From Prochilodus magdalenae (Eukaryota > Chordata > Actinopteri > Characiformes > Prochilodontidae), in assembly GCA_024036415.1 (NCBI GenBank), contig JAMWET010000159.1, positions 223,501-287,500 of the forward strand: DNA of 64,000 nt, in the 5' to 3' direction. The notes beneath the pieces were generated by a model. The model saw only the letters and a program-made list of their open reading frames with translations. It was not told where the DNA came from and did not search any database. Below are positions 33,701 to 45,436 of this stretch, one piece after another (position 1 is the first letter of the stretch; each line of letters starts with the position of its first letter). The position numbers and the translations under genes are program-made.

Positions 33701-34794
33701 CTCATTTGTTTTCAATTTACAGTTATTAGTGATTTTAACATAACAGATTCAGGCCATAATGAATGAAGCCTAATGAAGAGTGAATAAGCCATTAAGACGT
33801 GTCTAATTTGGGTTTCGCTGTACGACGAGCCAGAGCTCGATAAACCTCCAATATGCGCTCCCTAAAATAAATGGCCTAAGCTTTGTCTAATCTGGATCTG
33901 GGAAAGTGTTCCAGAGCGTTTTAGTATTTCATAGAGACAATAACCGGGCCGCAAATAGAGAGGGCGGTTCCCTTGATACCAATTTTCCTTCTGCTGAAGC
34001 TATCTGCTACATCCTCTGCTCTTATCAGCTCTGGAGCAGCTGTCCACTCATCCTTACCTGAGCTCGGCACAAAATCCCCTCTGATCTGCTACGCACATTA
34101 CGACCTTAGATGACTTATTTATATGCAGTTGTGTCCCAAAAAAGTGTCACAAAAAGTGGGTTATGCACGTAGAGAGCGAGAGGGCGAGGGAGACAGGCCC
34201 ATATGTACTGATCTAACTCACTCTGGTAAGCCTGTGTCAGATAAGACATCAAGCCTATAAGTCCGGGAAGATGAAGGCACTGCCTGTGATATGCACAGAG
34301 ACACGTCAGGGCCTCCATTCTCTGTTCTCTCTCTTTCTCTCTGAGGAGCATCTGGGACGCGTCGTCTGTCAGCCCACACAGGACCTCCAGACGTCTGCGG
34401 AGGGGGGAGACGTTTAAAGAGTAGAAAATCCGTTTCTTTCTCTCTGCTCCTCAGGAGGCGCATCACTGGAGTGAATAATCACCAGGAGCGCCGTTCTAAA
34501 TCTCGCATCCCAGTGTCTTTTGTTTCTTGCTCTCATGCTCAGTCAGCGTGCGCCGACTCACCCACCGCGACAACCCGTGAAGGTTCGTTAGAGCTTCACT
34601 GGCTGATTGGTGACTTTAGTGGGGGAGGAAATGGTGCCAAGCGGGGACATCCCTGCAGGGGGTGCATACATATTGGCATCCCACAGATCAGGACAGAACT
34701 CACCGAGTGGTCTAAGGCTGGGCGATGCGGCCTTAAACATCCTATCACTATGTGTTTCTCCCTGCCGGCCATTCAGTATTAATAATCAGTACTA
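33701..34794. other. Unassigned DNA
   Basis: No exon is recognised. GC content rises around 34,330-34,720. Pyrimidine runs (CTCTCTCTTTCTCTCT) occur at 34,325. I found no coding motif. Confidence 0.35.
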
Positions 34795-35380
34795 CTACAT
34801 ACTACATACCACCACTACAACTAGCACCACCACCACTACTACTACTACCACTACTACCACCAATACTACTACAACTACTGCTACTACTACCACCAATACT
34901 ACTACTACTACAACTACTACCACCAATACTACTACAACTACTGCTACTACTACCACCACTACTACTACTACCACCACCACAACTACTACTGCTACTACCA
35001 TCACCAAAACCACAACTACTACTACTACCACCACAACTACTACCACCACAACTACTACCACCACTACTACTACCACCACAACTACTACCACCACTACTAC
35101 TACCACCAAAACCACAACTACTACTACTACTACTACCACTACTACCACCACCAAAACCACAACTACTACTACTACCACTACTACCACCACCACCACCACT
35201 ACTATCACCACCACCACCACTACTACTACCACTACTACTACTACCACCACCAAAACCACAACTACTACTACTACCACCAAAACCACAACTACTACTACTA
35301 CTACCACCACTACTACCACCACCAAAACCACAACTACTACTACTACAACTACTACCACTACTACCACCACCAAAACCACA

Positions 35381-35421
<41 letters not shown>

Positions 35422-35984
35422 CACTACTACCACCACCAAAACCACAACTACTACTACTACCACCACTACTACCACCAAAACCACAACTACTACCACCACC
35501 ACCACCACTACTACCACCAAAACCACAACTACTACCACCACCACCACTACTACTACTACTACTACCACTACTACCACCACCAAAACCACAACTACTACTA
35601 CTACCACTACCACCACCACCACCACCACCACAACTACTACCACTACTACCACCAAAACCACAACTACTACTACCACTACCACCACCACCAAAACCACAAC
35701 TACTACTACTACCACTACTACCACCACCACAACTACTGCTACTACTACCACCAATACCACTACTACCACCACCACCACCACCACCACTACTACTACTCCT
35801 ACCACTACCACAACCACTACTACTACTGCCACTACTACCACCACCACCGCTACTACTACCACCAATATTACTACTACTACTACCACTACTACCACCACCA
35901 CCACCACTACTACCACCACCACTACTACTACCACTACTACTACAACCACCACTACTACTACTACTACTACTACCACTACCACTG
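34795..35984. repeat. 1.2 kb (ACT/ACC)n trinucleotide satellite
   Basis: Mixed ACT and ACC triplets are interrupted at intervals by AAAACCACAACT. The plus-strand 475-codon (polyThr) and minus-strand 395-codon (polyVal) and 411-codon (Ser/Gly) open frames are consequences of stop-free triplets. The array ends directly against a truncated family A copy. Confidence 0.97.
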
Positions 35985-35985
35985 T

Positions 35986-36590
35986 GCCTCACACAGCTCC
36001 TGCAGATGGTGCGGTGGGGGTGGAGGTGGAGTGACACCAGGCCTTCTGGACGAACTGTTCATCTTGGTGCTGACCATGGTGCCTCCACACATGGATTCAT
36101 TGGTCGTCTCCACCAAGACAACAGTGGGACTCCTCACTAAAGATGAGCCACTGCCATTCTGAGTCACTCCATGACAGTCTGGCACGACACCATTGCAGTG
36201 TGGTCCTACATAGTGCAGTCGTCTGCCAATGGTGCTGGCACTAACAGGACGGCTTATGGAGGGCATCGGTGCTTGCTGAATATCTCTGTCACCAACAGAA
36301 TGCTATGGTAGTCTCTGCATAGCTGGTACTCGGTATGGCATGCAATATGTTGATTAGACTGTCCCACTTCTCTACGATGTGACCCTTCTCCAACTGCTTA
36401 AACTGCTTTTGAACTCTTCTCTGAGGCATACTTCACTCGCAAAGAATACCACCAACACAACAGCATAAGTCAGAACTTAAAGCCCATCCAACAGGACAAC
36501 CTGATGTAGCCAAGGTACAGAGATAAGGTCCATCCTTGCTTACGTCACATGCACAGCCAGGGGTGAAACTATTTGCCATCCTTGAGCCAA
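35986..36590 (-). mobile_element. Family A long-form copy retaining helix-turn-helix 1
   Basis: On the minus strand the 5' part contains GTGACGTAAGCAAGG and then an ATG at 36,429, opening MPQRRVQKQFKQLEKGHIVE. This is a first helix-turn-helix start that the other copies lack. It continues through a second DNA-binding remnant, LSWSDSEWQWLIFSEESHCC (first catalytic aspartate position changed, SDES to SEES), and the shared junction RRPGVTPPPPPPHHLQELC. The 3' end is cut at the ACT satellite. It supports an origin of family A by stepwise internal deletion. Confidence 0.78.
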
Positions 36591-37690
36591 TATGTTGCCT
36601 GTCCCTTGAATAGGAACAGTGTAATCTAGAGATGAAACAGGGCTGCAGATAGAGGATAGATGTTCCAGTAAAAGTCATAGACCCTTATTTTACCAGACAA
36701 GCAGTTTGACAAGCTGAGATACCTGAAGTGACCAATTCTACAAATAGGTACTCTGCATGTAGACGCTGGAGTCTGAACCTGATACATGTTTAGTTTTCCA
36801 GCCCCTCTAAAACTTCACATGAGAGACCTGCAGATGGTCTTTCTGGATGGAGATGAAATGTCACTGCAGATGTCTTAAACTCTCAGATACGCCACCGCAG
36901 GGGAGCAGGGAAGTCCGACTTATCTTCAAAGATCCTTCACTTCTCCTTTTGACACACCCCTGGAAGTACATCCAGGTTTCCCTGCCTAAACCGCCAGCTG
37001 TCACATGAATAAATGAATGATATAAATAAAGTAAAAAGAAACCAAATATAGAAGAAGGTGAGAAAATCAACTGAGAATTCACGGATCTGTGCTTGGAGGA
37101 TGGAGGATGGAGGCTTTAGAAAAACGGCCTGAGCAGTGATACCAGAATTGGACTGTTGGGCTAAAAGCGCTGGGGGTTTCGGTCTCAATTAACCTGCCTT
37201 GAGGCATTTTCAATGACATTTTTAGAACAATACAACAGTGTAAGAGGACCGCACACACTAAATATCACCCACAGATTGGTAGTTAGCTGAAAGGCCTGAT
37301 CTTAATTGAGTAAATGTGTGGTAGAGATTTGATTGTCAAAGGATTATGAAATGTAATAGTCGAAATTTGTTTTAAAAGGGTTAAATGAACATAAATAAAA
37401 TAAATATGCACAAAATCTTAACACTGCTGATGTAAATTTACAGAAATACAATGAGCATCTTTATTTTACAGACATACTGTATACATTTAGGTGTATATAT
37501 AACATGCAGGTGCCATAGAAAGAAGCTCCATTTAAAATGGCATAGTCAAATAAGGAGTTCAGTACATAGAGCTGACACACTGTGACCCTCAATAATTATT
37601 GATCCCATTTTTGATTATTGATCCCATCAGGCCCACCACAATTTCTCTCAGGCTGGTGACGCCAGATGCCAGCTGTAGATGCCAGCCGTC
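36591..37690. other. Unassigned DNA
   Basis: No gene or confident repeat. A minus-strand open stretch at 37,188-36,937 includes a hydrophobic run (FLTFFYIWFLFTLFISFIYS). Nothing supports it as an exon. Confidence 0.35.
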
Positions 37691-37697
37691 AAACAGA

Positions 37698-37699
<2 letters not shown>

Positions 37700-37778
<79 letters not shown>

Positions 37779-37804
37779 TATACAGTACATATATATATAG
37801 ATAT

Positions 37805-37838
<34 letters not shown>
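37700..37838. repeat. Compound (TA)n-(CA)n microsatellite
   Basis: About 65 bp of TA is followed by mixed ATATAC steps and about 30 bp of AC. The TA/AC compound could adopt cruciform or Z-DNA, but that is inference. Confidence 0.95.
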
Positions 37839-37839
<1 letters not shown>

Positions 37840-37899
37840 TGTGTATATATATATACATATTTCATGGCAGAAAACAAGAAATTACACAGCAGCATCGAC

Positions 37900-38150
37900 A
37901 ACTAAACATAATATCAGCATTTTTAGTATTTAGCGTCTCCAATCTTTGCCTTCATTACAGCTTCTGTTCTATTCAGGAGGCTCGCTTCCGGTTCTTAGTC
38001 TTCAGTTTCAGTCTTTTTCACCATCCAAAAAAAGCCAACTGCAAATTTAGATTTATCAGACGTCCAGTGAGGACTTTGCGTACAGCTACACATCCTTTCA
38101 CCCCTCTATAGCGTTGCGATGCCTTTTACAGGTAAGCACCTGAACAGTAA
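37900..38150. repeat. Dispersed repeat D, copy 2
   Basis: TTTAGTATTTAGCGTCTCCA begins a segment with CAGTGAGGACTTTGCG and CCCCTCTATAGCGTTGCG that aligns with 9,295-9,350. The class is not assigned. Confidence 0.5.
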
Positions 38151-40164
38151 ATCTAAAATAAATATTATATACACACTAGTCATTTGATGTCCACCTGACT
38201 CAAAAGGCAATATTCATTGATCATCTTGACTGCCTCAGGCTTAGAAGTCCTCCACCAGACACACTGACTTCTAGGGCAGTGATAATAGAGCCCCGAGAGG
38301 CAGGAGTTCAAAGCAAGAGAAGGGTGATGGATAAAGGAATGTCCTCTTTAAGGGTTTGTTGTTTTTGGAATACTGTGGACAAGATGAACTACACGTGCAG
38401 TGTCAAGGCTTTCACAATGGCTGCTGTGTGGAGGGTTTGTAGCCTTTGTGGTCAGCAGGTTTGTTTAGTAATCGTGACTGCGGTCCTACCAGAGGCGATC
38501 ATTCCAATAAAGAAATACAAATTCCAGATCTAGATATCTGAGACTCTAGATCCCATAAGGTTAATCATACTGTATATCCCTGGAAAGACTTAGGGAGAAG
38601 GATTGGACCAAAACTGGCCTTTAAGCAATGTGGCTAAAATAACTGAACTTCATTTGCTATTATGGTTTGCCCTAGAGTGTTAAGGTCCACAGCCCTCAAG
38701 GACAGTGTCACAGTCTACTAGGACACATCCTTTCAGCACCATGTGATCACAGGAGGCCGGTGTATCCAACACCATACCCAACATATTAGTCTGATGATGA
38801 AACACCAACTTCTAAGGGGCTGTAAACACATTTCTGTGACCTGATGTTCGTGTCATTAAATAGGAGAAGCTGATCTGCAAAGTAGTTTTAGCAAGCAAGC
38901 GAAATCTACAAAACTGCGGGACAGTTGGCCAGGTACTTCTAACAAGTTGCCGTCAGAAGTTTTCAAACAGAATCTAAAGAGACATTAAGGACAAGGTGTC
39001 AGGTGTTCTGCCTATAATTCAGAATTCACTTTGGGCATAAGAGAATTTACGCAAAAGGGCATTGCAGGTGACCAAGACTGTTTCTTAACATTTCAAGGCT
39101 CTAGTTTGGGACAAGGTGTGACATATAGGTGGTCTTGAGGCTTCTAGACCTAACAACATAAGGTTCTCAAAATTTGAGCTTCTGTCTTTGGTATTCCTAC
39201 CTATCTAGATCGGCAGCACTGATCTGTCTTAGGGTAGTGCTGTAACCATTTGGTTGGCTCAGTTATTAACAAATAGTAACTGTAACTATGCCCAGGATAT
39301 CGCTGAAAAATGTGTAAATCTAAAATTTGCTTAGTTTCCCAACAATTTGCAATTTCGGAAAAAAAGATGAAGGAGTATGTAAGGTTTGGTGGAAGACCTA
39401 CCAACTAAGAGCATTTCCAGAACCAGAACTGTTGAACCAACCATGTTGTTGATCATTGAAGCTAGCCCTAAATGAGTTAGGAGCAGCCAACCAACATGGG
39501 ACCGCCCGAGCACAATCGGGCATTTCACACAGTGCTTGGGGAACCTCCAACGTAAAGTCCTTTTCACATTTTAGAGTTCTCACTTTAATAGTTTCTGTTA
39601 GCAGGTAATTTGATTTCCAGCCAAGCCAAAAACAACTGGCTCAGTGCAGCTTTAGGGCATCTTGCTGTGTTCCTCAGTGCCACAACTCAAAATCAGCCAC
39701 ACTCAGAATTTCATCAATGTTTAACCAAACACATGTTAAAAATTGCTCCCGTGAACCTGAAGGGTAGAGGCTCCTAGCTTTAGAGTAAATGCTGGTGTTC
39801 ATGTCTGGAGCCACCACTTTGCCCAGAGCGATGTTCGTCCCCAGAGGTGGTGCTGTACCCGGCTGCGGTTTCCTCTGGAATAACTTTCCATAGTCCAAGC
39901 AGTTCAACAGCATCCACACGACTTGGAACAGACATTGAGAAGGATGCCGTTGGCTGCTCATTCTAAATTTCTTTCCACCTTCTTTCCAACAGTGTGCAGG
40001 TGCTACAGCCATTTGTGGTCAGGATAAGAGAGAGCCACAATTGGTGTTGCTCTCTCTGTGTGGGGAACATGGCCCACCACTAGCTAATACTGTTTAAGTG
40101 TAGAGACAAGCTACGGTCAAGACCTGGTTTCTGTTAGCTGGCAGAATGGGCAGTTAGCACTCTC
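38151..40164. other. Unassigned DNA
   Basis: No gene is recognised. A 112-codon minus-strand open stretch (40,012-39,674, starting MAVAPAHCWKEGGKKF) and a 78-codon one (39,567-39,331) have no motif I know. In AT-rich vertebrate DNA this is about what chance gives. Confidence 0.4.
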
Positions 40165-40166
40165 CT

Positions 40167-40238
40167 ACAAGCTCTGAAATGCTTAATGTGGATCAGTTGT
40201 CCACAAGCTCTGAAATGCTTAATGTGGATCAGTTGTCT
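40167..40238. repeat. 36 bp direct tandem duplication
   Basis: ACAAGCTCTGAAATGCTTAA ... GATCAGTTGTC occurs at 40,167 and again at 40,203, with an exact offset of 36 bp. It lies just upstream of the minisatellite. Confidence 0.9.
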
Positions 40239-40389
40239 GTGTAGTGAAATTCAAAGGCATTCAGAAATATGTGCTGTGAAACGGTGCATTGTAGCCAAAC
40301 GTTGCAATGCTGGCTAAAGTCAGTTTATCCACTATCCAAGTGAATCCGCATATTGAGTAGCCCATGCTCAGTTCTCTTTCCTACAAGAT

Positions 40390-41261
40390 GACCACCAGGA
40401 CAGACTGCTTAACATTTTACAGACCACTTAACTGCACAGACTGACCACCAGAACATTACAGACTGCTTAACTGCACAGACTGACCACCAGAACATTACAG
40501 ACCGCTTAACTGCACAGGCTGACCACCAGTACATTACAGACCGCTTAACTGCACAGACTGACCACCAGAACATTACAGACCGCTTAACTGCACAGACTGA
40601 CCACCAGTACATTACAGACCACTTAACTGCACAGACTGACCACCAGAACATTACAGACCGCTTAACTGGACAGACTGACCACTAGTACATCACAGACCAA
40701 TTAACTTCACAGACTGACCACCAGAACATTACAGACCGCTTAACTGCACAGACTGACCACCAGAACATTACAGACCGCTTAACTGGACAGACTGACCACC
40801 AGTACACTACAGACTGCTTAACTGCACAGACTGACCACTAGTACATTACAGACTGCTCAACTGCACAGACTGACCACCAGAACATTACAGACTGCTGAAC
40901 TGCACAGACTGAACATCAGAACACTACAGACTGCTTAGCTGCACAGACTGGCCACCAGTACATTACAGACTGCTTAACTGCACAGACTGACCACCAGTAC
41001 ACTACAGACTGCTTAACTGCACAGACTGACCACTAGTACATTACAGACTGCTCAACTGCACAGACTGACCACCAGAACATTACAGACTGCTGAACTGCAC
41101 AGACTGAACATCAGAACACTACAGACTGCTTAGCTGCACAGACTGGCCACCAGTACATTACAGACTGCTTAACTGCACAGACTGACCACCAGTACATTAC
41201 AGACTGCTCAATTCTTTAGACTGACCACCAGAACATTACAGGCCGCTCAACTGCACAGACT
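40390..41261. repeat. 39 bp minisatellite with a 195 bp higher-order repeat
   Basis: The unit reads GACCACCAGAACATTACAGA then CCGCTTAACTGCACAGACT. About 22 units are present. From 40,801 the five-unit block (195 bp) is repeated without a visible mismatch at 40,996. The 39 bp period keeps a minus-strand frame open (WWSVCAVK repeats), which I regard as a by-product. Confidence 0.95.
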
Positions 41262-41530
41262 GCACTTGTTGCACATACCCTGGTGTTTTAGTTGATCACT
41301 TCTCTATAAGGACCGGTATTATTCTGCGTATACTGTATATGTACACTGTGTGTATGATACACGTAGACTTAATGAGGATACTAGAATCTATATTTGGCTG
41401 CTGTGGCACAGTTCTGTCATTTGCACTAATACCGCATACCGTACATGTGTTCTGCTCCTGTACCTTTCCGACTTATACAGCACATATTGTACATTTTCTT
41501 CATTTATATACATACATATATTTTTCTTTG
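41262..41530 (+). other. Possible LINE 3' UTR-like segment
   Basis: TGCACTTGTTGCACATACCC and TGTACATTTTCTTC-type phrases resemble the non-coding 3' part of some fish LINEs, but no polyadenylation tail or ORF is linked. Low confidence. Confidence 0.25.
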
Positions 41531-42439
41531 CTCTACTAACTTCTTTCATATTTAGTACTTAGTATTTGTATTGTAATTTTTAGTACTTGTAGTCTGGGAG
41601 TGAGTACAGAGTAAGAATTCACAGAGTAGAAGTTCAATGAGGTGGACCTTACAAAACCCTGCATATATCTCTCCACCATGTGAAAATATATATGTTTTAG
41701 ATCAAAATCATAAAACCTCATAGTGAAACAAACAATGTCGACAGCATTAAGCAATGCGTTTCAAATCATTTCATGTTTTATTTTTCTGCGAGAGCTTTTA
41801 GATTAAACCCTTCAAACATCTGCCTCCTATCACCACCACCATGTTTAACATTTCAGACTCAAGACCTTTCTCTCAAATAGCACATTTCTAAACACTTTAA
41901 ATGACTTTACATCATAACAATTGGATCATTTGATCAAAATCTCGAAAACTCACTGGAGTTCCATTGTAATGTCCTGACAATAGAAGTAATGGTGGAGTTG
42001 CAGACAACTGGAGGCCTTGGCAAAACTCCTCTGCAGCCTTTGAATCACCCACCCTCCTGCTCCCTCTAGCCCTTACTGGACTGTCAGGCACTGTTCAAAA
42101 ACACCTCCTGAATGCCCTGAGAGACCCAAAAGCCTTTGTGCAACTTTTAAAAGAGCCAAAAAGAAGCCAGTCTGTAGGTCTCAGGTGGAGAAAGTTTAGG
42201 AGAATGGTCACCCACACTTTACATTTAATGTAGCTGATTAGGAAATACCGACTATGTGGACTGTCCCATGAGTCCCACTACAAGATCTGGTGCAAGACAA
42301 TGAGCAAACCAATAATATACAGCATGAACAGTCAAGATTTTATTGACCTTGGAGTAAGTGGATGAAAAAAGTAATTGCAACTCAGTTTTAGTCTAATCTA
42401 AAATACCATGAGAATATATTTATGATGCATATACAGCTC
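41531..42439. other. Unassigned DNA
   Basis: No gene or repeat recognised. Confidence 0.35.
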
Positions 42440-42612
42440 AGCTCTGAATGTCATTTTATTATTATATTTTATTTAATGATTTTAATGATTTTTTAATGAA
42501 TTATTTTGCTTTTATTTTGTTTTTTCTTTGTATCTTCATCCTTTTATGTAAAGCACTTTGAATTGCCCATGTGTATGAAAGGTGCTATACAAATAAACTT
42601 GCCTTGCCTTGA
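42440..42612 (+). mobile_element. LINE 3' tail (L2-type)
   Basis: TGTAAAGCACTTTGAATTGC and GGTGCTATACAAATAAACTT are followed by a CTTGC repeat. This is the conserved terminal stem and repeat of fish L2-type LINEs. The upstream 100 bp is T-rich 3' UTR. There is no coding part, so it is a heavily 5'-truncated insertion. Confidence 0.72.
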
Positions 42613-42615
42613 TTT

Positions 42616-43115
42616 GCTTCTGGAAATCAAGAAGCGAGCACTTTAGTCTCTTCTCAAATCAGCATCTCCACATGTACAGCAGGTTCTTAGTGAGAACCGA
42701 GGGTTGGGTTCTAGCTTTACTGGCAGATACAGTGAGCGTCTAGTTCATAATAACAAGGTCAGGCAGCAAACACACAGGACAACACAGCTACAGGCTGGCA
42801 GAGGACCAAACCCACTCTCTACTGACCGTGATGAGCGCCACCTCATCCCAATGTCCCTTACCCACCGTAAGATGACCTCAAGTGACCTACAGAGAGACTG
42901 GCGAGTGGTGGCTGGGGTGAAACGCACAGCGAGCATGGTTCTAAAAACAGGCTTCTGGAGGTCATTAGTGATTTTCTAAATAAACAGATCTAATACAATA
43001 TCTGATCTGGAGTTTGGGAGACATGGTTCCAGTAGTGTAGAGAATAAAACAGAACTGAGGAATTCTGGTCCAACACAAACCCAGAACCTGTACACCTAGA
43101 GACACTGATCATTTA
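42616..43115 (+). mobile_element. Non-autonomous Tc1 element B, copy 2
   Basis: An open stretch of 91 codons (42,704-42,979) reads GSSFTGRYSERLVHNNKVRQ and then STDRDERHLIPMSLTHRKMT, consistent with both DNA-binding blocks of a Tc1 transposase. It ends TGFWRSLVIF and then terminates where catalytic sequence would follow. The 3' part (GATCTGGAGTTTGGGAGACA, ACCTGTACACCTAGAG) matches 22,210-22,095 inverted. The far terminus is decayed. Confidence 0.74.
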
Positions 43116-43405
43116 TCATTTATGCAGTATTCTGCAGCTCACTATCATTTCCATTAGCTGCATTGGTTTGGTAGATATTTATATTGGAGCGTTGGGATAG
43201 AGTAAGACACAAGGGAGATCCAAATGTCTTCTGCATGTACTGCTTTTTTATTAAAACCAGCAGGTGCATACAAAGGACCGATCTTACAGGGGAGGTCACC
43301 TCTACCCACCAGCTTCATGCTACCAGTGACATCCCCTACAGCTATAAACCACTAACAACCCACATCCCTCAGCACAGAACAACATGAGAAGCACATACAC
43401 ATAAC
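43116..43405. other. Unassigned DNA
   Basis: Nothing recognised. A TTTTTTATTAAAACCAGCAGG phrase at 43,244 (read in parts) looks repeat-like. Confidence 0.35.

Positions 43406-43406
<1 letters not shown>

Positions 43407-43488
<82 letters not shown>
43407..43488. repeat. (AAT)n-(ATT)n inverted microsatellite
   Basis: About 38 bp of AAT units is followed at once by about 40 bp of TAT/ATT units around AATAAAGTATT. The two halves are reverse complements and form a near-perfect palindrome. Confidence 0.93.
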
Positions 43489-43490
<2 letters not shown>

Positions 43491-44359
43491 AAACAGCAAT
43501 AAAGTGGTGCATTTTCCAGAGGGTATGCACCTCCCACCTCCACTCCTGGAGCAGCCATAAGCAGGGCCATGCTTGCATCTAATCCATGACAGTCACTCAA
43601 GCCTAGTCGCATGCACAATCCAATGCGTCCTCAGTCCTCATTCATATGGCAAACCATATACCTGTTCACTACTCAAGCAGCTGGGTCACCAGGTCATTAG
43701 AAGGACTTTGGGGAATGGCTGGGGCTAATCTTAACTTAGACAACCAGATTAGTTTATTAGCTAGGGTTTTTTTAGGCTAATCTTAATGATCAAGCCTACA
43801 ACAGCACCAACAGTTTTAATAGCAGCATCTTTGAATGCTACTGTTGTTGGGAGTTTCATATGATCATGGAAAGTATCTTCTTGGAGCTTAGATACGGAAG
43901 AGTCACTCTGTATAGAGCGTAGATGTGTGGATCTCCAGACCACCTGTGCGGTAGGTGTAGGAGCTGCTCTCATTACCTTTTCAAACACAGCCAGCTTTGA
44001 GTTTCAGGGAAAATTCAATTACCCTACATTTTACGCCACAGAGCAATTAGCAAACATGAGGAGAGGACGGGAACAGCCTCTGGCAGTTATCTGCTGCAAA
44101 TGGGTAAAAGCCTGTACGTGAAATATCAAATGTGTGGCGAAGGGAAACAATGTGGTGTAATCTGAAGCACGAACAATAGTTATTGTTTCTGGTTTTGAAA
44201 TTGCTGCTGAACGCCGGACAGCTCCGATAAGACTAAAGAGCACATTTGAATTAGAGCAGTGGGGACGTTTGCAGTCAAACGAAAGCAAACAGAACTCCGC
44301 TTACGCAACCTGGAGGGCTATAGCAATAATGAACACCTAGCTGGGCTGGTGGTGTGATG
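43489..44359. other. Unassigned DNA
   Basis: No gene or repeat recognised. Confidence 0.35.
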
Positions 44360-44840
44360 AACATGCATATGAGCACCCAGAAGGAAGTGTGGGGTTGCAG
44401 TGCTATTGGGAAGGAAGGTTACCAGAAACGATAAGTGATGATACATTTAGACTGACATGGGTAATATTCATTGAGCTACAGATACAGATGTAGTCTCTCT
44501 CAGTGTGTCTAACGCAACATGCATTGTCTCGGCATGGAGCTGTAGAGGTTCCTAATGGTATCCTGTGATAATCCACCCCATGCAGAATGTTCTCACACAG
44601 TTCCTGCAGATGGTGCGCTAGGGGTGGAGGTAGAGTGACACCAGGCCTTCTGGACATTTGGTGCGCGACAACAAACCGTTCATCTTGGCATCTCCACACA
44701 TGGATTCGTTGGTCATGTCCACCAAGACGAAAGCGGGACTCATTACTAAAGATGAGCCACTGCCATTCTGAGTCTCTCCATGACGGTCTGGTTTGACACC
44801 ATTGCAGTCTTTGGTGACGTTGGCATGGTGTTAAGGACTA
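44360..44840 (-). mobile_element. Family A copy split by an insertion, 3' half
   Basis: The left side has the 3' sub-terminal block (GCACCCAGAAGGAAGTGTGG). The minus strand continues inward with DGLSQDTIRN-type coding (plus-strand CCTAATGGTATCCTGTGATA), the shared junction, and the first-aspartate block (plus-strand CTCATTACTAAAGATGAGCC). The match stops at GGTGTTAAGGAC. The remaining 5' part resumes at 45,437. Confidence 0.84.
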
Positions 44841-45290
44841 AGGCTAATTGGTCTTTACAATAGCAAATCATGTTTTGCAAAAAACATCTTAGGTAAAGTA
44901 GACAATAACCATAACTGCTAACCCTTTAAATCCTCAAAATCTACTTCACCAAACAAAAAGCAAAGCACCCCAAACCCTTCCAGTTCCCCAACGAATTTAA
45001 CCTGGCTAGCGGCTAGTGGCTAGCCTAAAGGCTTTGATCTCAGTGGCTAGGGTTAGCCTCCATTTCACTCGGCCTAACTTCAAATTTTGTCTATTAGCAT
45101 GGCTATATGAAGCCATAATGACGTTCCTCATAGGGTCGTTCCCTGATTTCAAGGCCTTTAATGCACTATAAACATCTACCTACCTTTAAAAAAACAGGAG
45201 AAGAGAAGACAAGAGAACGAGACTCATTCAAATCGGCCTCTCCTCTCGAATGAGTCGACTAGAGGCACTTCCAGTGCAACCACCACAACC
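44841..45290. other. Inserted DNA separating the two family A halves
   Basis: No recognised element. GCTAGCGGCTAGTGGCTAGC is a small tandem patch at about 45,005. Confidence 0.5.
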
Positions 45291-45425
45291 TTACATTTAC
45301 GGCATTTAGCTGACGCTCCTATCCAGAGCGACTTACAAGGTTAATCATATTACAGGTAGGCCAGTGTAGTGTTAGGAATCTTGCCCAAGGACTCTTATTG
45401 GTGCAGCACAGCATAGTCACAACCT
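45291..45425 (-). mobile_element. SINE family 2, tail portion
   Basis: The plus-strand text TTACATTTACGGCATTTAGC and CCAGAGCGACTTACAAGG is the inverted 3' tail. It continues CCAGTGTAGTGTTAGGA and CTTGCCCAAGGACTC, identical in layout to the copy at 50.28 kb. The tRNA-like head is missing here. Confidence 0.8.
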
Positions 45426-45436
45426 CCTGTGCCACT

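Noticed and set aside
34607..36140. Open frames of 475, 462, 411 and 395 codons (polyThr, Leu/Pro, Ser/Gly, polyVal)
   Set aside because: All lie over the ACT/ACC satellite and arise from stop-free triplets on both strands.
40409..40651. 80-codon open frame with a 13-residue repeat (WWSVCAVK)
   Set aside because: The 39 bp minisatellite unit is a multiple of three, which keeps the frame open. No start context, signal or homologue is visible.
40390..41261. CRISPR-like regular repeat array
   Set aside because: Units are contiguous with no unique spacers and the genome is a vertebrate. It is a minisatellite.
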